Below, piece by piece: positions 63,680 to 64,000 of a DNA stretch of 64,000 nt. Both the position numbers and the translations under genes were made by a program. The stretch is from Thermobaculum terrenum ATCC BAA-798 (GTDB lineage Bacteria > Chloroflexota > Chloroflexia > Thermobaculales > Thermobaculaceae), in contig NC_013525.1 of assembly GCF_000025005.1 (NCBI RefSeq), forward strand, positions 1,638,501 to 1,702,500, read 5' to 3'. How positions within the stretch are numbered: the first letter of the stretch is position 1; the number at the start of each line of letters is the position of its first letter. Under the pieces are notes generated by a model that searched no databases, was not told where the DNA came from, and was given only the letters and a program-made list of their open reading frames with translations.

Positions 63680-64000
63680 TCACCCAAGGACCCGCTCCAA
63701 ACGCAGCGCGGCCTCCCTATCGGCGCCATCCAGCACGTGCTGGTAGACCTGCAGCGTGACCATAGGAGAGCTGTGTCCTAGCCTGCTCTGTGCTACCTTG
63801 GGGGGCACGCCAGCATGTGCCAAGAGCGAAGCATGCACGTGTCGTAGGTCATGTATCCGTAGCCTGGGCAGTCCCAGCTCAGCACACACGGCATGCAAGG
63901 CCCGTAGGACGTTGCGTCTGCAAGGAGTGGTTCCCGTAGAGGACAGGAAGCAGTACTTGCCTAGCTTCTTGGCTCTCTGTTGCCTGAGAGCCTCGAGGGC
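63680..64000 (-). CDS. tyrosine recombinase/integrase, C-terminal part
   Basis: The frame is open to the window edge; 106 residues are visible. IHDLRHVHASLLAHAG holds the His-x-x-Arg of the catalytic site, RLGHSS the next His, and VYQHV the nucleophilic Tyr. It belongs to the phage-type integrases. The N-terminal part and first catalytic Arg are outside the window. Confidence 0.9.
   Translation of the reverse strand, partial: ALEALRQQRAKKLGKYCFLSSTGTTPCRRNVLRALHAVCAELGLPRLRIHDLRHVHASLLAHAGVPPKVAQSRLGHSSPMVTLQVYQHVLDGADREAALRLERVLG

Larger units (their letters stand above)
60498..64000. mobile_element. end of an integrated element next to tRNA-Val (partial)
   Basis: Sequence after the tRNA is much richer in G and C than the preceding 60 kb, uses CTG/GCC/CAG codons and carries a primase-helicase, a tiny zinc-finger gene and a tyrosine integrase on the minus strand. 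These are typical of an integrative or phage-derived element inserted at a tRNA 3' end. The far end and the second attachment site are outside the window, so the boundary at the tRNA is inference. Confidence 0.6.

Overview
The window reads as chromosomal DNA of a bacterium using the standard code. About 60 kb is moderate-GC sequence rich in ATA, AGA and AGG codons, with many GTG and TTG starts behind strong Shine-Dalgarno sequences. A 14-subunit complex I, CcmF/CcmH cytochrome c maturation, the MEP pathway and NiaR-controlled NAD synthesis are all present. Codon usage and gene content suggest an aerobic thermophile, perhaps of the Chloroflexota/Thermobaculum group. That placement is inference, not something the sequence proves.

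Layout. 1-3734 (+): end of a cytochrome c maturation operon (ccmF, ccmH, a CcmI-like/zinc-ribbon/Asp-box fusion, a membrane-anchored carboxypeptidase-regulatory-like protein). 3739-8007: muropeptide recycling (namZ, murQ and a BadF-type amino sugar kinase on -, nagA divergent). 8000-12358 (-): rpsB-tsf-pyrH-frr-uppS-cdsA with internal hairpins. 12545-20315 (-): inositol catabolism (iolE, iolG, iolD, iolB, a second Gfo/Idh/MocA dehydrogenase) headed by a split transketolase. 20595-22889 (+): an orphan Tat/lipobox ABC substrate-binding protein. 22961-37898 (-): nuoA-N from a promoter overlapped by a Rex-like operator. 38017-40313 (-): pabB-pabC. 40411-45505 (+): niaR-nadA-nadC-nadB-cysteine desulfurase. 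45559-49697 (+): a flavin oxidoreductase, a fluoride riboswitch with crcB and an MFS gene, a LOG-family gene and a MarR regulator that converges on a DHA2 efflux pump. 51526-53055 (+): rny. 53121-57601 (-): ispF, ispD, a PIN/TRAM membrane protein, a PHP phosphoesterase, an Eis-like acetyltransferase. 57684-59996 (-): a secreted M6 metalloprotease.

From about 60.2 kb a good promoter precedes a tRNA-like cloverleaf RNA with an abnormal central arm, then tRNA-Val(CAC). Immediately after the tRNA the base composition becomes clearly GC-rich. The last 3.5 kb look like one end of an integrated element: a small zinc-finger protein, a primase-helicase, a palindrome-dense intergenic region and the C-terminal end of a tyrosine integrase running off the window.

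The most unusual signal is in that primase-helicase. Three copies of a 36-bp AT-rich palindrome sit exactly in frame in its inter-domain linkers, each encoding a 12-residue KTNN-x4-VVGF peptide. The copies occur in both orientations, and this looks like a tiny mobile palindrome that invades coding sequence. Other points worth following up are the Rex-like site on the nuo promoter, a NuoF whose N-terminal thioredoxin-like ferredoxin domain has lost its cysteines, the MFS gene under a fluoride riboswitch, and the inositol cluster without iolC/iolJ.
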